Part shown: positions 10,001-17,741 of the stretch, in pieces
Numbering within the stretch: the first letter of the stretch is position 1
Layout of the letters: every line of letters begins with the position of its first letter
Source of the DNA: Streptomyces cinnabarinus
Lineage (GTDB): Bacteria > Actinomycetota > Actinomycetes > Streptomycetales > Streptomycetaceae
Direction: 5' to 3'
Length of the DNA: 64,000 nucleotides
NCBI RefSeq assembly: GCF_027270315.1
Contig: NZ_CP114413.1
Coordinates: 1,302,001 to 1,366,000, forward strand
Notes under the pieces: generated by a model
What the model was told of the DNA's origin: nothing
The model's input: only the letters and a program-made list of their open reading frames with translations
The model's database searches: none
Position numbers and translations under genes: made by a program

Positions 10001-10244
10001 CGGGTTCCGGACCCTGCGGCACAGCACCGTCCCCGGCGACACGCTCACCTCGGTCGCCACCCGCAACGGGCTCACGGTCGACCAGCTCCTGCGGCTCAAC
10101 CCCGGCATCGGCCACACCGAGCTCAGGGGCGACCTCTCGACCACCTTCCCCTCACCGGTCGTCCGGCGCGGACTGCGGCCCGCGCAGCTGGCCGTGCTCG
10201 ACGCCTCGACCCCCGAGACCCTCGTGCTGCGGAGGATCCCATGA
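6999..10244 (+). CDS. Baseplate J-like protein 2 with C-terminal LysM domain
   Basis: A 1081-residue protein. Near the N-terminus is a cysteine cluster (HRCGCCAG), then the DDPAIALLDGWAMIADVLTFYQERIANEGYL block, the counterpart of the block in the preceding protein. The C-terminal half has the J-like GGTDADGVESTRSRVPLRLRALDRLVSLRDYEDFA segment. Near residues 1007-1045 there is a clear LysM-like module (PGDTLTSVATRNGLTVDQLLRLNPGI). LysM at this end of a J-like protein is not what I expect of canonical Afp11/12. Between the two halves lies a long insert with charged, proline-rich sequence (PEPEPDESPDTP). Coupled to both neighbours by 4-base overlaps. Wedge role inferred from family. Confidence 0.82.
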   Translation: MSGSAHRCGCCAGTRAPAPDGVWNRPGLPALNHRIGTHREFLDAMLARLSATDHPELAALTTREPDDPAIALLDGWAMIADVLTFYQERIANEGYLRTATEQDSLTRLGRLVGHRPRPALAAAAHLAYTLDPGNSTTIPAGSQAKSSPLPGGLPQTFETSEDLTARAEWNELPVRRTGPPGITPNRALDMRSLELTGMHPSIRPGDRLLFLFANPRENVARTVWEIRADPAHDRTTVFFESPGGERRYVEAVRRMHRTLEVALADVPPSQVARDLAERLMDRLKEPEPEPDESPDTPNLHLYQERLAEPLRRLTEHLAVARAEGDTPLVEWLAPLVKRGRAVTAAVAAMTGSPQGVDPRVPTGASGSRDQAGPALLGLAPALAALGRSPSRPLAADGAAATRVGDVYSATSDALPRILAAARPQLAGELYRAMNAVSVSAPAELVEIQWLRVRAAPAGATLRETGRRGRPLIAVDSAERNSSTAPSEGRQLTLDAVYDTIVPHSWIVVQRGDRKPHIRQVAEVRQPAAMGIKVAVKSTQVVLSRGLPDKYFSDDGRREITVWAAGETLPVAEVPVPDHVGGQEITLDGAYEGLRPGQWLIVSGERTDVPFVTGVRGTELVVLGGVRQTHDRLRPGDRVHTTLVLTTRLAYRYLRETVVIHGNVTPATVGETRTEVLGSGDAGQAGQAFRLRQGPLTSLPAVTPDGAADTLTVRVGDVAWQRADDLTDLGPTDPGYRLRTGSDGSAAVEFGDGRHGARLPTGTENVTARYRIGSGSAGNLPAGQVNHVVSRPLGVSAVTNPLPSTGGTDADGVESTRSRVPLRLRALDRLVSLRDYEDFARAFTGIGKAAAQHITDGRRRFVLVTVAAADDAPLTAASPLVAALQAALARYGDPRLPVRVAVRDRVLLVLSAGVRVQSERTWEGVAPAVRAALHDALGFERAELAGSVHLSTAVRAAQSVDGVDHVDVDVFAGIPDDIDPVGLAGLAGELTTARPCVAARPAGFRTLRHSTVPGDTLTSVATRNGLTVDQLLRLNPGIGHTELRGDLSTTFPSPVVRRGLRPAQLAVLDASTPETLVLRRIP

Positions 10245-12367
10245 CCCCCGATGAGCTGTACGGGCTGCTGCCCGCCGTGCACCAGCGGCGGGACGAGCAG
10301 ACGGGCCGCCGGCTGCACGCACTGCTGTCGGTCGTCGCCGAGCAGGCCGATCTCGTGGAGGCCGACATCGAGCGGCTCTACGCCGGCTGGTTCATCGAGA
10401 CCTGCGCGGACTGGGCCGTGCCGTACATCGGGGACCTGGTGGGCCACCGCATGCTGCCGGGCGCGGCGACCGCGCCGGGCGACGGCACACCCCAGGCGCG
10501 GCGCCGGCTCGCGGCGGCCGTGCCGCGCCGTGAGGTGGCCGACACCGTCGCCAACCGGCGCCGCAAGGGCACCCTCGCGCTGCTGGAGGACCTCGCCGCC
10601 GACATGGCGAACTGGCCCGCCCGCGCGGTCGAGTTCCGGCGGTTGCTCGCGGTCACCCAGCCGGTCCGCCGCTACCCGGCCGACGACCGGGGCGCCCGGC
10701 GGCGGCTGCGCCACGGCCGGCTGCCCGATCTGCGGCGCGTCGACGCCCTGGACCGGGTCGGCGGGCCGTTCGACGAGTTGTCGCGCACGGCGGAGGTGCC
10801 GCGCACGGCGGCCCCGTACCGCTCCGGCTCGTACGGGGTCACCGGGGTCGGCCTGTACGTGTGGCGGCTGACGGCGTGTTCGGTGACCTGCGCCCCGGCG
10901 TACTGCGACGACCGGGCGCCGTACCGCTACACCTTCAGCATCCTGGGCAATGACACGCAGTTGTTCACCAGGCCGGTGCCGGAGCCGTCCCCCTGCCACA
11001 CCGCGGACGAGCTGAACGTCCCCGCGCCGATCAGGCGGCGCGCCCTGACGGAGCGGACGGCCGACTACTACGGTCCCGGCAAGAGCCTGTGCGTGTGGAC
11101 AGGTTCCGACCGCGAGCCGGTGCCGCTGGAGCGGATCGTGGCGGCGGACCTGTCGGGGTGGACGTACCGGGCGCGGCCCGGTCAGGTCGCGGTCGATCCG
11201 GTGCTCGGCCGGATCGCGTTCCCGTCCCGGGAGGCGCCGGAGACGGGTGTCCTGGTCACGTATCACCACGGTTGCGCCGGTGAGTTCGGCGGCGGCGAGT
11301 ACGCCCGCCCGCACGCCACGGTCACCGGGGCCGAGCCGTACCGGGTGGGCCCGGGCAAGCCGCACGGCCGGATCACCGAGGCGCTGGAGCACTGGCGTGC
11401 CGACAAGCTGTCCGGCTCGGCGCCGGCCGAGGCCGTCGTCGAGATCACCGGCAACGACACCTACCAGGAGATCATCGGCATCGATCTGGACCCCGGGGAC
11501 CGGCTGACGCTCCGGGCCGCCGACGGCGTACGGCCGGTGCTGCGACTGCTCGACTGGTCCGGCAACCGACCGGACGCCCTGCGGATCACCGGACCGGAGG
11601 AGAACTCGGGCCCGCTGCCCCGGATCACCCTGGACGGGCTGATGGTGACCGGGCGCAGTGTGCAGGTGCGCGGCCGGGTGGGCGAAGTGGTGCTGCGGCA
11701 CTGCACGTTGGTGCCCGGCTGGGACCTGGACGAGGAGTGCGGTCCGAAGTACCCCGAGGAGCCTGGCCTTGAGCTGATCGGCACTCCGGCCCACCTCCGC
11801 GTCGAGCACTCGGTCGTCGGCACCCTGGTCGTCCGGCACGACGAGTCGGCCGCCGAGCCGAACCGGATCGACCTCGCCGACTCGGTGCTCGACGCCACCG
11901 GCCGGACGTCTGCGGCGCTGACCGGTCCGGAGGGCCGCCCGGCGTACGCGGTGCTCTCGGCCCGCCGTACGACCGTGATCGGGACCCTGCGCGCCCACGC
12001 CGTGGACCTGCTGGAGGACTCGCTGCTCTGCGGAGAGGTCCAGGTGTCCCGGCGCGGCGAGGGATGCGTGCGGTTCTGCTGGCTGCCGCCGGACTCCCGT
12101 ACGCCCGCCCGGTTCCACTGCGAGCCCGAGCACTCCGGCGACCCCGGGCGCGTCGTGCCGCGGTTCACCAGCACCCGGTACGGCACCCCGGGGTACGTCC
12201 AGCTCGCCGACGACTGCCCCGATGAGGTCCGCCGGGGTGCCGAGGACGGCTCGGAGCCCGGCGCGTTGCACGACCTCTTCCAGCCGCAGCGCGAGGACAA
12301 TCTGCGCGCGCGGCTCGACGAGTACACCCCGGCGGGCTCCGACAGCGGCCTGTTCTTCGTCACCTGA
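10241..12367 (+). CDS. Tail protein I-like baseplate component with beta-rich C-terminus
   Basis: A 708-residue protein. The first 190 residues resemble phage tail protein I / Afp12-class wedge partners (ELYGLLPAVHQRRDEQ, EADIERLYAGWFIETCADWAVPYIGDLVGHRML, then VANRRRKGTLALLEDLA). The C-terminal half is different: short repeated strand/turn units (ITLDGLMVTGRSVQVRGRVGEVVLRHCTLVPGW; LRVEHSVVGTLVVRHDES; NRIDLADSVLDATG) that read like a right-handed beta-helix, a fold common in phage fibres and spikes. Overlap of 4 bases with the preceding gene. It may link the wedge to a receptor-binding element; that is inference. Confidence 0.75.
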   Translation: MTPDELYGLLPAVHQRRDEQTGRRLHALLSVVAEQADLVEADIERLYAGWFIETCADWAVPYIGDLVGHRMLPGAATAPGDGTPQARRRLAAAVPRREVADTVANRRRKGTLALLEDLAADMANWPARAVEFRRLLAVTQPVRRYPADDRGARRRLRHGRLPDLRRVDALDRVGGPFDELSRTAEVPRTAAPYRSGSYGVTGVGLYVWRLTACSVTCAPAYCDDRAPYRYTFSILGNDTQLFTRPVPEPSPCHTADELNVPAPIRRRALTERTADYYGPGKSLCVWTGSDREPVPLERIVAADLSGWTYRARPGQVAVDPVLGRIAFPSREAPETGVLVTYHHGCAGEFGGGEYARPHATVTGAEPYRVGPGKPHGRITEALEHWRADKLSGSAPAEAVVEITGNDTYQEIIGIDLDPGDRLTLRAADGVRPVLRLLDWSGNRPDALRITGPEENSGPLPRITLDGLMVTGRSVQVRGRVGEVVLRHCTLVPGWDLDEECGPKYPEEPGLELIGTPAHLRVEHSVVGTLVVRHDESAAEPNRIDLADSVLDATGRTSAALTGPEGRPAYAVLSARRTTVIGTLRAHAVDLLEDSLLCGEVQVSRRGEGCVRFCWLPPDSRTPARFHCEPEHSGDPGRVVPRFTSTRYGTPGYVQLADDCPDEVRRGAEDGSEPGALHDLFQPQREDNLRARLDEYTPAGSDSGLFFVT

Positions 12368-12402
12368 GCCGATCCACCTCTCCAGCCAGGGAGCGCATCC
12401 AT

Positions 12403-13827
12403 ATGCAAGGCGACTTCTCCCGGGTCACGTTCGACCCGGTCCATCGGTTCTCGGCCGTCCTGTCCCAGCAGGGGCGGGTCCAGCTCGACTCCGAGATCAA
12501 CGAGCAGACCGCGATCCTGCTGCACTACCTGCGCGGGCTCGTCACCGATGTGCTCGGCCCCGCGGCCTGTCCGGTCGCCGGCGAGGAGGACCCGGGAGGC
12601 TTCCGGGTCGACTTCACCGACGGGGTGCTGAAGGTGTCACCCGGGCACATGTACGTCGACGGCATGCTCTGCGAGTGCGACGGCGCGGAGTACTGGAGCC
12701 AGCCCGACGGGCATCTCGACCAGAATCACGACGAGAGCCGGAAGCTGCCGGCCGATCCGTTCATGGTGTATCTGCGGGTGTGGGAGCGCCTGGTGACGGC
12801 GCATGAGGAACCGTCGATCCGGGAGCTCGCGCTCGGCCTGCACGGCCCGGACACCACGCTGCGGACCCGTGTCGTGTGGCAGCTGGACTGGGTGTCCCTC
12901 GGCCCCGGGGGTCTTGAGGTCTTTCCCGAGGCCGACAACGCCCTCACGGCCCTGAAGGAAGGGCTCGACCGGCGGTTCGGTGCCCGCGGCATGCTCGCCG
13001 CCCGCGCCCAGCTCCCCGAGGACGAGACCGACCCCTGCGATCTGTCCCCCGAATCCGGCTTCCGGGGGCCGGAGAACCAGCTGTACCGCGTGGAGGTGCA
13101 CCGCGGGGGAACGGCCGGCCAGGCGACGTTCAAGTGGTCGCGGGAGAACGGCTCGGTCGTCTTCCCCGTGCGGTCCGCCGCAGGCGCGACCTTCGAACTG
13201 GACACCCTCGGCCGGGACGACAAGCTCGGGCTCGATCTCGGCGATGTCGTCGAGGTGGTCGACGACGCCTCGGTCGCCCGCGCGGCCTGGGACGTGGTCC
13301 CGCGGGACGCCACCCGGCTGTACCGGATCGTGGAGATCGATCACGCCGCCCGCCGGGTCACCCTCGACAACGACCCGGCGTTCGACCCCCACCAGCTCGG
13401 GCTCGGCACCGCGCCCGGACTCCGGCCGCTGCTGCGCCGCTGGGACCACCGCCCTCCGGAGTCCGCCGAGCACAGTGGTGCGCTGCCCGTCGAGGAGGGC
13501 AGATGGCTGACGCTGGAGGACGGCGTCCAGGTGCGGTTCGAACCCGCCCCGCCGCCCGCCGGGGTCCCTGGTGGGGAGGACGCCGAGGACGCCGAGCCCG
13601 TACGGCGGGTCTACCGGCCGGGAGACTACTGGCTGATCCCCGCCCGGGTCGTCACCGGGGACGTGCTGTGGCCGGAGGACGCCCAGGGGAAGCGGGAGCC
13701 CCGGATGCCGCACGGGGTGGAGTACCACTACGCGCCGCTGGCCAAGGTCGAGCCCGCGGGAGACGCCGACCGGACCGTGATCGATCTGCGCTCGCTCTTC
13801 GTCCCGCTGGCCAAAGCCCGGGCATAG
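12403..13827 (+). CDS. DUF6519-type eCIS-associated protein
   Basis: A 474-residue protein starting MQGDFSRVTFDPVHRFSAVLSQQGRVQLDSEINEQ, the typical N-terminus of the DUF6519 family found in eCIS and related tail clusters. The beta-rich continuation (FRVDFTDGVLKVSPGHMYVDGMLCE; QLYRVEVHRGG; FKWSRENGSVVFPV) suggests an extended fibre-like or baseplate-peripheral protein. A GGGAG ribosome site precedes the ATG 35 bases after the previous stop, so it is probably in the same transcript. It is the last eCIS gene here: only 7 bases separate its stop from that of the convergent phytase gene. Molecular function is not established. Confidence 0.8.
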   Translation: MQGDFSRVTFDPVHRFSAVLSQQGRVQLDSEINEQTAILLHYLRGLVTDVLGPAACPVAGEEDPGGFRVDFTDGVLKVSPGHMYVDGMLCECDGAEYWSQPDGHLDQNHDESRKLPADPFMVYLRVWERLVTAHEEPSIRELALGLHGPDTTLRTRVVWQLDWVSLGPGGLEVFPEADNALTALKEGLDRRFGARGMLAARAQLPEDETDPCDLSPESGFRGPENQLYRVEVHRGGTAGQATFKWSRENGSVVFPVRSAAGATFELDTLGRDDKLGLDLGDVVEVVDDASVARAAWDVVPRDATRLYRIVEIDHAARRVTLDNDPAFDPHQLGLGTAPGLRPLLRRWDHRPPESAEHSGALPVEEGRWLTLEDGVQVRFEPAPPPAGVPGGEDAEDAEPVRRVYRPGDYWLIPARVVTGDVLWPEDAQGKREPRMPHGVEYHYAPLAKVEPAGDADRTVIDLRSLFVPLAKARA

Positions 13828-13834
13828 GGCCCGG

Positions 13835-15136
13835 TCAGTCGTGGAGGGCTGTCATCACGTCCCCGAGGTCGACGAACTTGAAGCCCGTCGCGGTGCGGTC
13901 GTCGGGCTGCGGGGTCTCGTCGCCGTCCTGCACGACCAGCAGGCCGTCGGGGTAGCGGCGCCCGAGCGGGGCGTTGAGCGCCGCCGCCCCGTCGCACTCC
14001 TCGGAGCCGTCGATGGTCGCGGAGGCGGCCGTGACGCGGAAGCCGCCCTCGTACTCGTTGCCGTCGGCCAGTTCCCGGTCGTATGCGGCGAAGGTGTTGT
14101 CGCCCTGGCTGGAGGCTAGGAGGTAGCCGTCGCCGTCGGCCTCGTGGATCAGGGTGAGGCCCTCGACGTCGGCGGAGACATGGCTGCCGCCGTAGCCGGG
14201 GTCCGTGCCCGGGACGCACTCCTCGGTGGCCTCGTCGTAGGTGCCGGGGACGCCGTACTCGCGGACCTTGTCGATGAGCCGGGGGGTGCCGGTGAGGTCG
14301 GCGCGGATCCGCCAGATGCCGATGTCCTCCTGTCCGGCGTAGAGGATGCCGTTGGCGGCGTCCACCACCATGCCCTCGACCTGGGGCAGTTCGCCGGGTT
14401 CCCCGCACGGGGTCCAGGAGGTGCCGTCGGGCAGGCGGAAGGCGGAGGGCAGGTCGATGGTGCGGATCTTGCGGTAGCCGACGGTGCCGGAGCGGCTCGG
14501 GAGCAGTTCGAGGAGGGCGACGCCGGTCCGCTCGCGGCGGCTGACCAGGGCGTAGGACCGGCCGGTGGCGCGGTCGGTCCAGGTGGCGAGGCCGTAGGCG
14601 GTGGTCTGGTCGTTGATCTCGTCCTGGTCGGCGGAGAAGACGGGGGGCGCGGCCGGGTCGGTGACGTCGGTGAGCGGGCCGCCGGCGCGGTCGCGGTCGA
14701 TGCGGTAGAAGCGGAGCCGGTCGTTGCCGCGGTCGCTGGTGACGGCGAGGTCGGCGCGGCCGGTGGACAGCTTCAGGCCGTGCACCAGGTCGGCGTTGTT
14801 GAAGCGGCCGGGGGCGTCGTCGGGCGTCGGACCGGCCGGCGCGGGCACGGACTGGACGAGGCGTGCGTCGAGGTCGTAGACGCGCAGGCCGCCCTCCTTG
14901 GCGGTGGCGACGACCAGGCTGCGGCCGGGGTCGGCGGAGTTGCGCCAGATCGCCGGGTCGTCCGCGTCGGAGTTGCCGCCCGCCTCGTCGTCGTAGAGCG
15001 CCGCCGTCTCCGACCTGGGGGTGAGCGCGGGCAGTTCGGCGGATGCCTGGGCCTGGGCGGGCAGCGTCACGGCGAGTGCCACCAGCGTGGCCGTCATCAG
15101 GAAGACGTGCGGTCGGCGGGTACGGGGCTCGGGCAC
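13835..15136 (-). CDS. Secreted phytase-family protein
   Basis: About 433 residues. The export signal is clear: RTRRPHVFLMTATLVALAV followed by TLPAQAQASA. The mature protein resembles beta-propeller phytases (DDPAIWRNSADPGRSLVVATAKEGGLRVYDL; GLKLSTGRADLAVTSDRGNDRLRFYRID; EDIGIWRIRADL; VEGLTLIHEADGDGYLLASSQGDNTFAAYDR), which hydrolyse phytate using calcium outside the cell. I chose GTG at 15136 because an AAGGAG site lies 7 bases before it; an ATG at 15157 (MSRRSVRV) is possible but poorly served. The frame extends to 15961 as an open shadow of the dioxygenase gene. A weak PHO-box-like region lies upstream. It converges on the eCIS operon. Confidence 0.8.
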   Translation of the reverse strand: MPEPRTRRPHVFLMTATLVALAVTLPAQAQASAELPALTPRSETAALYDDEAGGNSDADDPAIWRNSADPGRSLVVATAKEGGLRVYDLDARLVQSVPAPAGPTPDDAPGRFNNADLVHGLKLSTGRADLAVTSDRGNDRLRFYRIDRDRAGGPLTDVTDPAAPPVFSADQDEINDQTTAYGLATWTDRATGRSYALVSRRERTGVALLELLPSRSGTVGYRKIRTIDLPSAFRLPDGTSWTPCGEPGELPQVEGMVVDAANGILYAGQEDIGIWRIRADLTGTPRLIDKVREYGVPGTYDEATEECVPGTDPGYGGSHVSADVEGLTLIHEADGDGYLLASSQGDNTFAAYDRELADGNEYEGGFRVTAASATIDGSEECDGAAALNAPLGRRYPDGLLVVQDGDETPQPDDRTATGFKFVDLGDVMTALHD

Positions 15137-15240
15137 GCGAACACTCCTTCGACTCATGATCGGATGCGTCTCGCAGCCTGTCCGGCGTGCGTGAAGGGTG
15201 AGCGTCCATCGATTGCCGAGAGGTGGATCTGACATGAACA

Positions 15241-16131
15241 CTACATACGGCGCACCGTGATCGGGAAGTCCACGTGCCGGAACGGGTTCGGCAGCCCGTA
15301 CCCGGCGGCGCGGGCCGCGTCGTCGGTGGGCGCGAAGGGGCGGATCAGGCTCGCCTTGACGCCGAAGACCGCGTCGGAGTCCAGGTAGGGGGAATCGTCG
15401 GCGAACAGATGGGTCGTCAGCGTACGCACCCCGGGCGCCGAGACCTGGAGGTGGATGTGGGCGGCCCGGTTGGCGTGCCGGCCGGTCGCCCTCAGCAGCG
15501 CGCCGACGGGGCCGTCGGTGGGGATCGGGTAGTGGCGCGGCACGACGGTCCGGAACCAGAACCGGCCGTCGGCGTCGGCGGTGAACAGGCCGCGCAGATT
15601 GCGCTCCGGGATCTCGCCGGGCCGCTGGACGTCGTAGAACCCGTCCGCGTCGGCCTGCCACACGTCCACCCGCGCGCCGGCCACCGGCTGCCCGGAGGTG
15701 TCGGTGACCCGGCCGGTGACCAGACACGGCTCTCCGCTCCCGCCGGTCTCGTCGATGGTGTCGCCGAGCTCCCGCGCGGGCGAGTCGACCAGATGGAAGG
15801 GGCCCTCCACGGTCGCCTCGGTGCACCGGCCGTCCGCCGGGTTGTTCAGCGACTCCACCAGCATCGACACCCCGAGGACGTCGGAGAGCAGGATGAACTC
15901 CTGCCGGGTGGCGTCGCACTTCTGGCCGGTGCCGGTGAGGAAGCGGATGCCCTCGGACCACTCCTCGGCGGTCAGGCCCACGTCCTTCACGAAGGCGTGG
16001 GCGTGCCGCACCAGGGCGGTGAGGATCTCGCGCAGGCGCTCGTCGGGAGCGCCGTCGAAGGAGGCGGCGACGGTCTCCGCGGACGTCTCCGCCTCGAAGA
16101 ATCCGGACGGCTCGCGGGAGTCTTCGCTCAT
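15241..16131 (-). CDS. Intradiol ring-cleavage dioxygenase (catechol/hydroxyquinol 1,2-type)
   Basis: A 296-residue protein with both parts of intradiol dioxygenases: an N-terminal helical dimerisation domain (LREILTALVRHAHAFVKDVGL to SMLVESLNN) and a catalytic beta sandwich. The expected iron ligands are visible: a tyrosine in DVWQADADGFYD, a tyrosine in PRHYPIPTDGPVG, and two histidines in RAAHIHLQV. The N-terminal domain argues for the catechol or hydroxyquinol group rather than protocatechuate dioxygenase; the exact diol cannot be read. The VOC gene starts upstream in the same orientation with a 23-base gap, so the two probably form one transcript for aromatic ring breakdown. Confidence 0.87.
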   Translation of the reverse strand: MSEDSREPSGFFEAETSAETVAASFDGAPDERLREILTALVRHAHAFVKDVGLTAEEWSEGIRFLTGTGQKCDATRQEFILLSDVLGVSMLVESLNNPADGRCTEATVEGPFHLVDSPARELGDTIDETGGSGEPCLVTGRVTDTSGQPVAGARVDVWQADADGFYDVQRPGEIPERNLRGLFTADADGRFWFRTVVPRHYPIPTDGPVGALLRATGRHANRAAHIHLQVSAPGVRTLTTHLFADDSPYLDSDAVFGVKASLIRPFAPTDDAARAAGYGLPNPFRHVDFPITVRRM

Positions 16132-16154
16132 CTCCGCCTCCTTCGCAGCAGGGC

Positions 16155-16610
16155 TCAGCGCACGGCCGCGCCGGGTACCTCTTCGGTCACGCCGTTCAGC
16201 TCCGAGGCCGGGTCGGAGCCGTAGGGGCGGGTGAGGGCCTCCAGGCCGTGTCCGGACGGGTCGTGGAAGTACACGCCCCGGCCACCGTCGTTGCGGTTGA
16301 TACGGCCCGGGTGCCGGGCGTGCGGGTCGGCCTGGATGGGGACCTGTTCCGCGACCAGCCGGGCGAGGATCCCGTCGAACTCGGCCTCCGAGACGAGGAA
16401 CGCCAGATGCAGCGTCGGGATGTCACCGGGGACGGTCGCGAAGTCCAGCGTGACGCCGTTCGCGGTGTCGACGGGCAGGAAGGGCTCCGCGGGTTCACCG
16501 ACCTCGAGGCCGAGAATGCGGGCGAGGAAACGAGCCGACTCTTCCCGGTCGCGGCAAGGGACGACCGTGTGATTGAACTCGACTGACAAGGTGAATGCCT
16601 CCAAGGGCAT
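16155..16610 (-). CDS. VOC-family (glyoxalase/dioxygenase superfamily) protein
   Basis: About 151 residues. The vicinal oxygen chelate fold shows as two beta-alpha-beta modules: VEFNHTVVPCRDREESARFLARILGLEV and PTLHLAFLVSEAEFDGILARL, then GGRGVYFHDPSGHGLEALTRPY with the metal-site His and Glu typical of the family. I prefer the ATG at 16610 (MPLEAFTLSVEF), which has GGAGG 10 bases upstream; a GTG at 16652 has no such site. It lies 23 bases upstream of the intradiol dioxygenase and may act on a related substrate or product, but no specific reaction can be assigned. Divergent from the Nudix gene. Confidence 0.8.
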   Translation of the reverse strand: MPLEAFTLSVEFNHTVVPCRDREESARFLARILGLEVGEPAEPFLPVDTANGVTLDFATVPGDIPTLHLAFLVSEAEFDGILARLVAEQVPIQADPHARHPGRINRNDGGRGVYFHDPSGHGLEALTRPYGSDPASELNGVTEEVPGAAVR

Positions 16611-16730
16611 CTCCGCGGCGCCTCCATGCCTCACCCTGTCGGTGACCGACACGCGATGCCGCGACGATCATCCTAGGCACACCGCCACGGAGGCGTCGAG
16701 CCGTTTCGCGCCCACCACGTCAGGAGCCCG

Positions 16731-17216
16731 ATGACACCCCCCGCCCGCGTCTCCTCGCGCCCCCGCACCGCCCTCCCGCCGCTCCCCCAGACCGCCCTCG
16801 GCGTCGGCGCCGTCCTGCACGGCCCCCGTGGCCTGCTGCTCGGCCGTCACCGGCACGGCACCTGGGAGCTGCCGGGCGGCATGGTGGAACCCGGGGAGTC
16901 GCTCCAGGAGACGGTCGTGCGCGAACTGGCCGAGGAGACCGGTCTGACCGCCCGCCCGGCGGACGTACGTCTCCTCGGCACCCTCCTGGACCAGGTCGAC
17001 GGGGTCGTGCGGGTCACCGTCGCCGCCGAGGTCACCGACTGGCGGGGCGAGCCGGCGGACCAGCCCGGCGAGAAGGTCGGCGACTGGCGCTGGTACGCCC
17101 TGGACGGGCTGCCGCAGGAGCTGTTCGTGTGCAGCGCCCAGGCCCTCACCGCCTGGCGCCCCGGTCTGCCCATCGACCACACCCCGGCCCTCTTCACGCG
17201 CTACGCGACGCCGTAG
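16731..17216 (+). CDS. Nudix hydrolase
   Basis: A 161-residue protein with a complete Nudix box at about residues 49-71 (GMVEPGESLQETVVRELAEE followed by TGL; pattern G-x5-E-x7-REUxEExGU). It should hydrolyse a nucleoside diphosphate linked to another moiety. The N-terminal 20 residues are basic and proline-rich (PPARVSSRPRTALPPLPQ) and look unstructured. Substrate cannot be read from the sequence. It is divergent from the VOC gene across about 120 bases and stands alone upstream of a DUF779 gene. Confidence 0.9.
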   Translation: MTPPARVSSRPRTALPPLPQTALGVGAVLHGPRGLLLGRHRHGTWELPGGMVEPGESLQETVVRELAEETGLTARPADVRLLGTLLDQVDGVVRVTVAAEVTDWRGEPADQPGEKVGDWRWYALDGLPQELFVCSAQALTAWRPGLPIDHTPALFTRYATP

Positions 17217-17306
17217 GCCCGCACGGCCGTCGCCTTGCAACGCTCTCGCAACCTCCCCCGTGGTCCCCTGGTCGATCCGGATCCGGTTCCCCTGGGGATG
17301 GTTGGC

Positions 17307-17666
17307 ATGTACGAGGAGATCCCGCGCGTCGAACTCACGCCCGCGGCCGCCGATCTGATACGGCGGCTGCACGAGGCGCACGGCCCGCTGATGTTCCACC
17401 AGTCCGGCGGCTGCTGCGACGGCAGCGCCCCCATGTGCTACCCGGACGGCGAGTTCCGCACCGGGGACTCGGACGTGCTGCTCGCGGACCTGTACGTGGA
17501 CGGCATCGAGGAGCCGGTCTCGTTCTGGATGTCGCGCAGCCAGTTCCAGGCGTGGAGCCACACCCGGCTGATCGTCGACGTGGTCGAGGGCCGGGGCAGC
17601 GGGTTCTCGCTGGAGGCGCCCGAGGGGGTGCGTTTTCTCATCCGTTCTCGCGTCGTCGGCGCATAG
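17307..17666 (+). CDS. DUF779 family protein
   Basis: About 119 residues with the DUF779 hallmark HGPLMFHQSGGCCDGS...PMCYPDGEF, rich in conserved cysteines and histidine that could bind metal. Members are often found beside acetaldehyde/aldehyde dehydrogenases; here the nearest aldehyde dehydrogenase is 10 kb away, so the usual link is absent. The frame opens at 17235, but ATG 17307 (MYEEIPRVELTP) matches the family start and has a GGGG site 9 bases upstream. Function is unknown. Confidence 0.82.
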   Translation: MYEEIPRVELTPAAADLIRRLHEAHGPLMFHQSGGCCDGSAPMCYPDGEFRTGDSDVLLADLYVDGIEEPVSFWMSRSQFQAWSHTRLIVDVVEGRGSGFSLEAPEGVRFLIRSRVVGA

Positions 17667-17699
17667 CCATCCCGCCGACCGCCTCGATCTGATGCACTT

Positions 17700-17736
17700 C
17701 CCCTGAGTCCTGCGACAGTTGACGAACCCTCAGGGG
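17700..17736 (+). promoter_or_regulatory. Inverted repeat covering the ribosome site of the phosphodiester glycosidase gene
   Basis: CCCCTGAG (17700-17707) and CTCAGGGG (17729-17736) are perfect 8-base arms with a 21-base spacer. The right arm runs straight into the G-rich ribosome site, and the GTG start follows 5 bases after the arm. As RNA it would form a stem that hides the ribosome site; as DNA it could be an operator. The spacer contains a TTGACG that could be a -35 element, which would argue for an operator. Confidence 0.4.
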
Positions 17737-17741
17737 GGACT

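Noticed and set aside
7803..12271. Minus-strand frames of 770 and 923 codons opposite the second J-like and tail-I-like genes
   Set aside because: Low-complexity, basic, no motif, antisense to supported coding sequence.
13728..15209. Minus-strand 493-codon frame across the phytase gene
   Set aside because: Out-of-frame shadow; almost only Arg/Pro/Gly, while the other frame has phytase motifs and a signal peptide.
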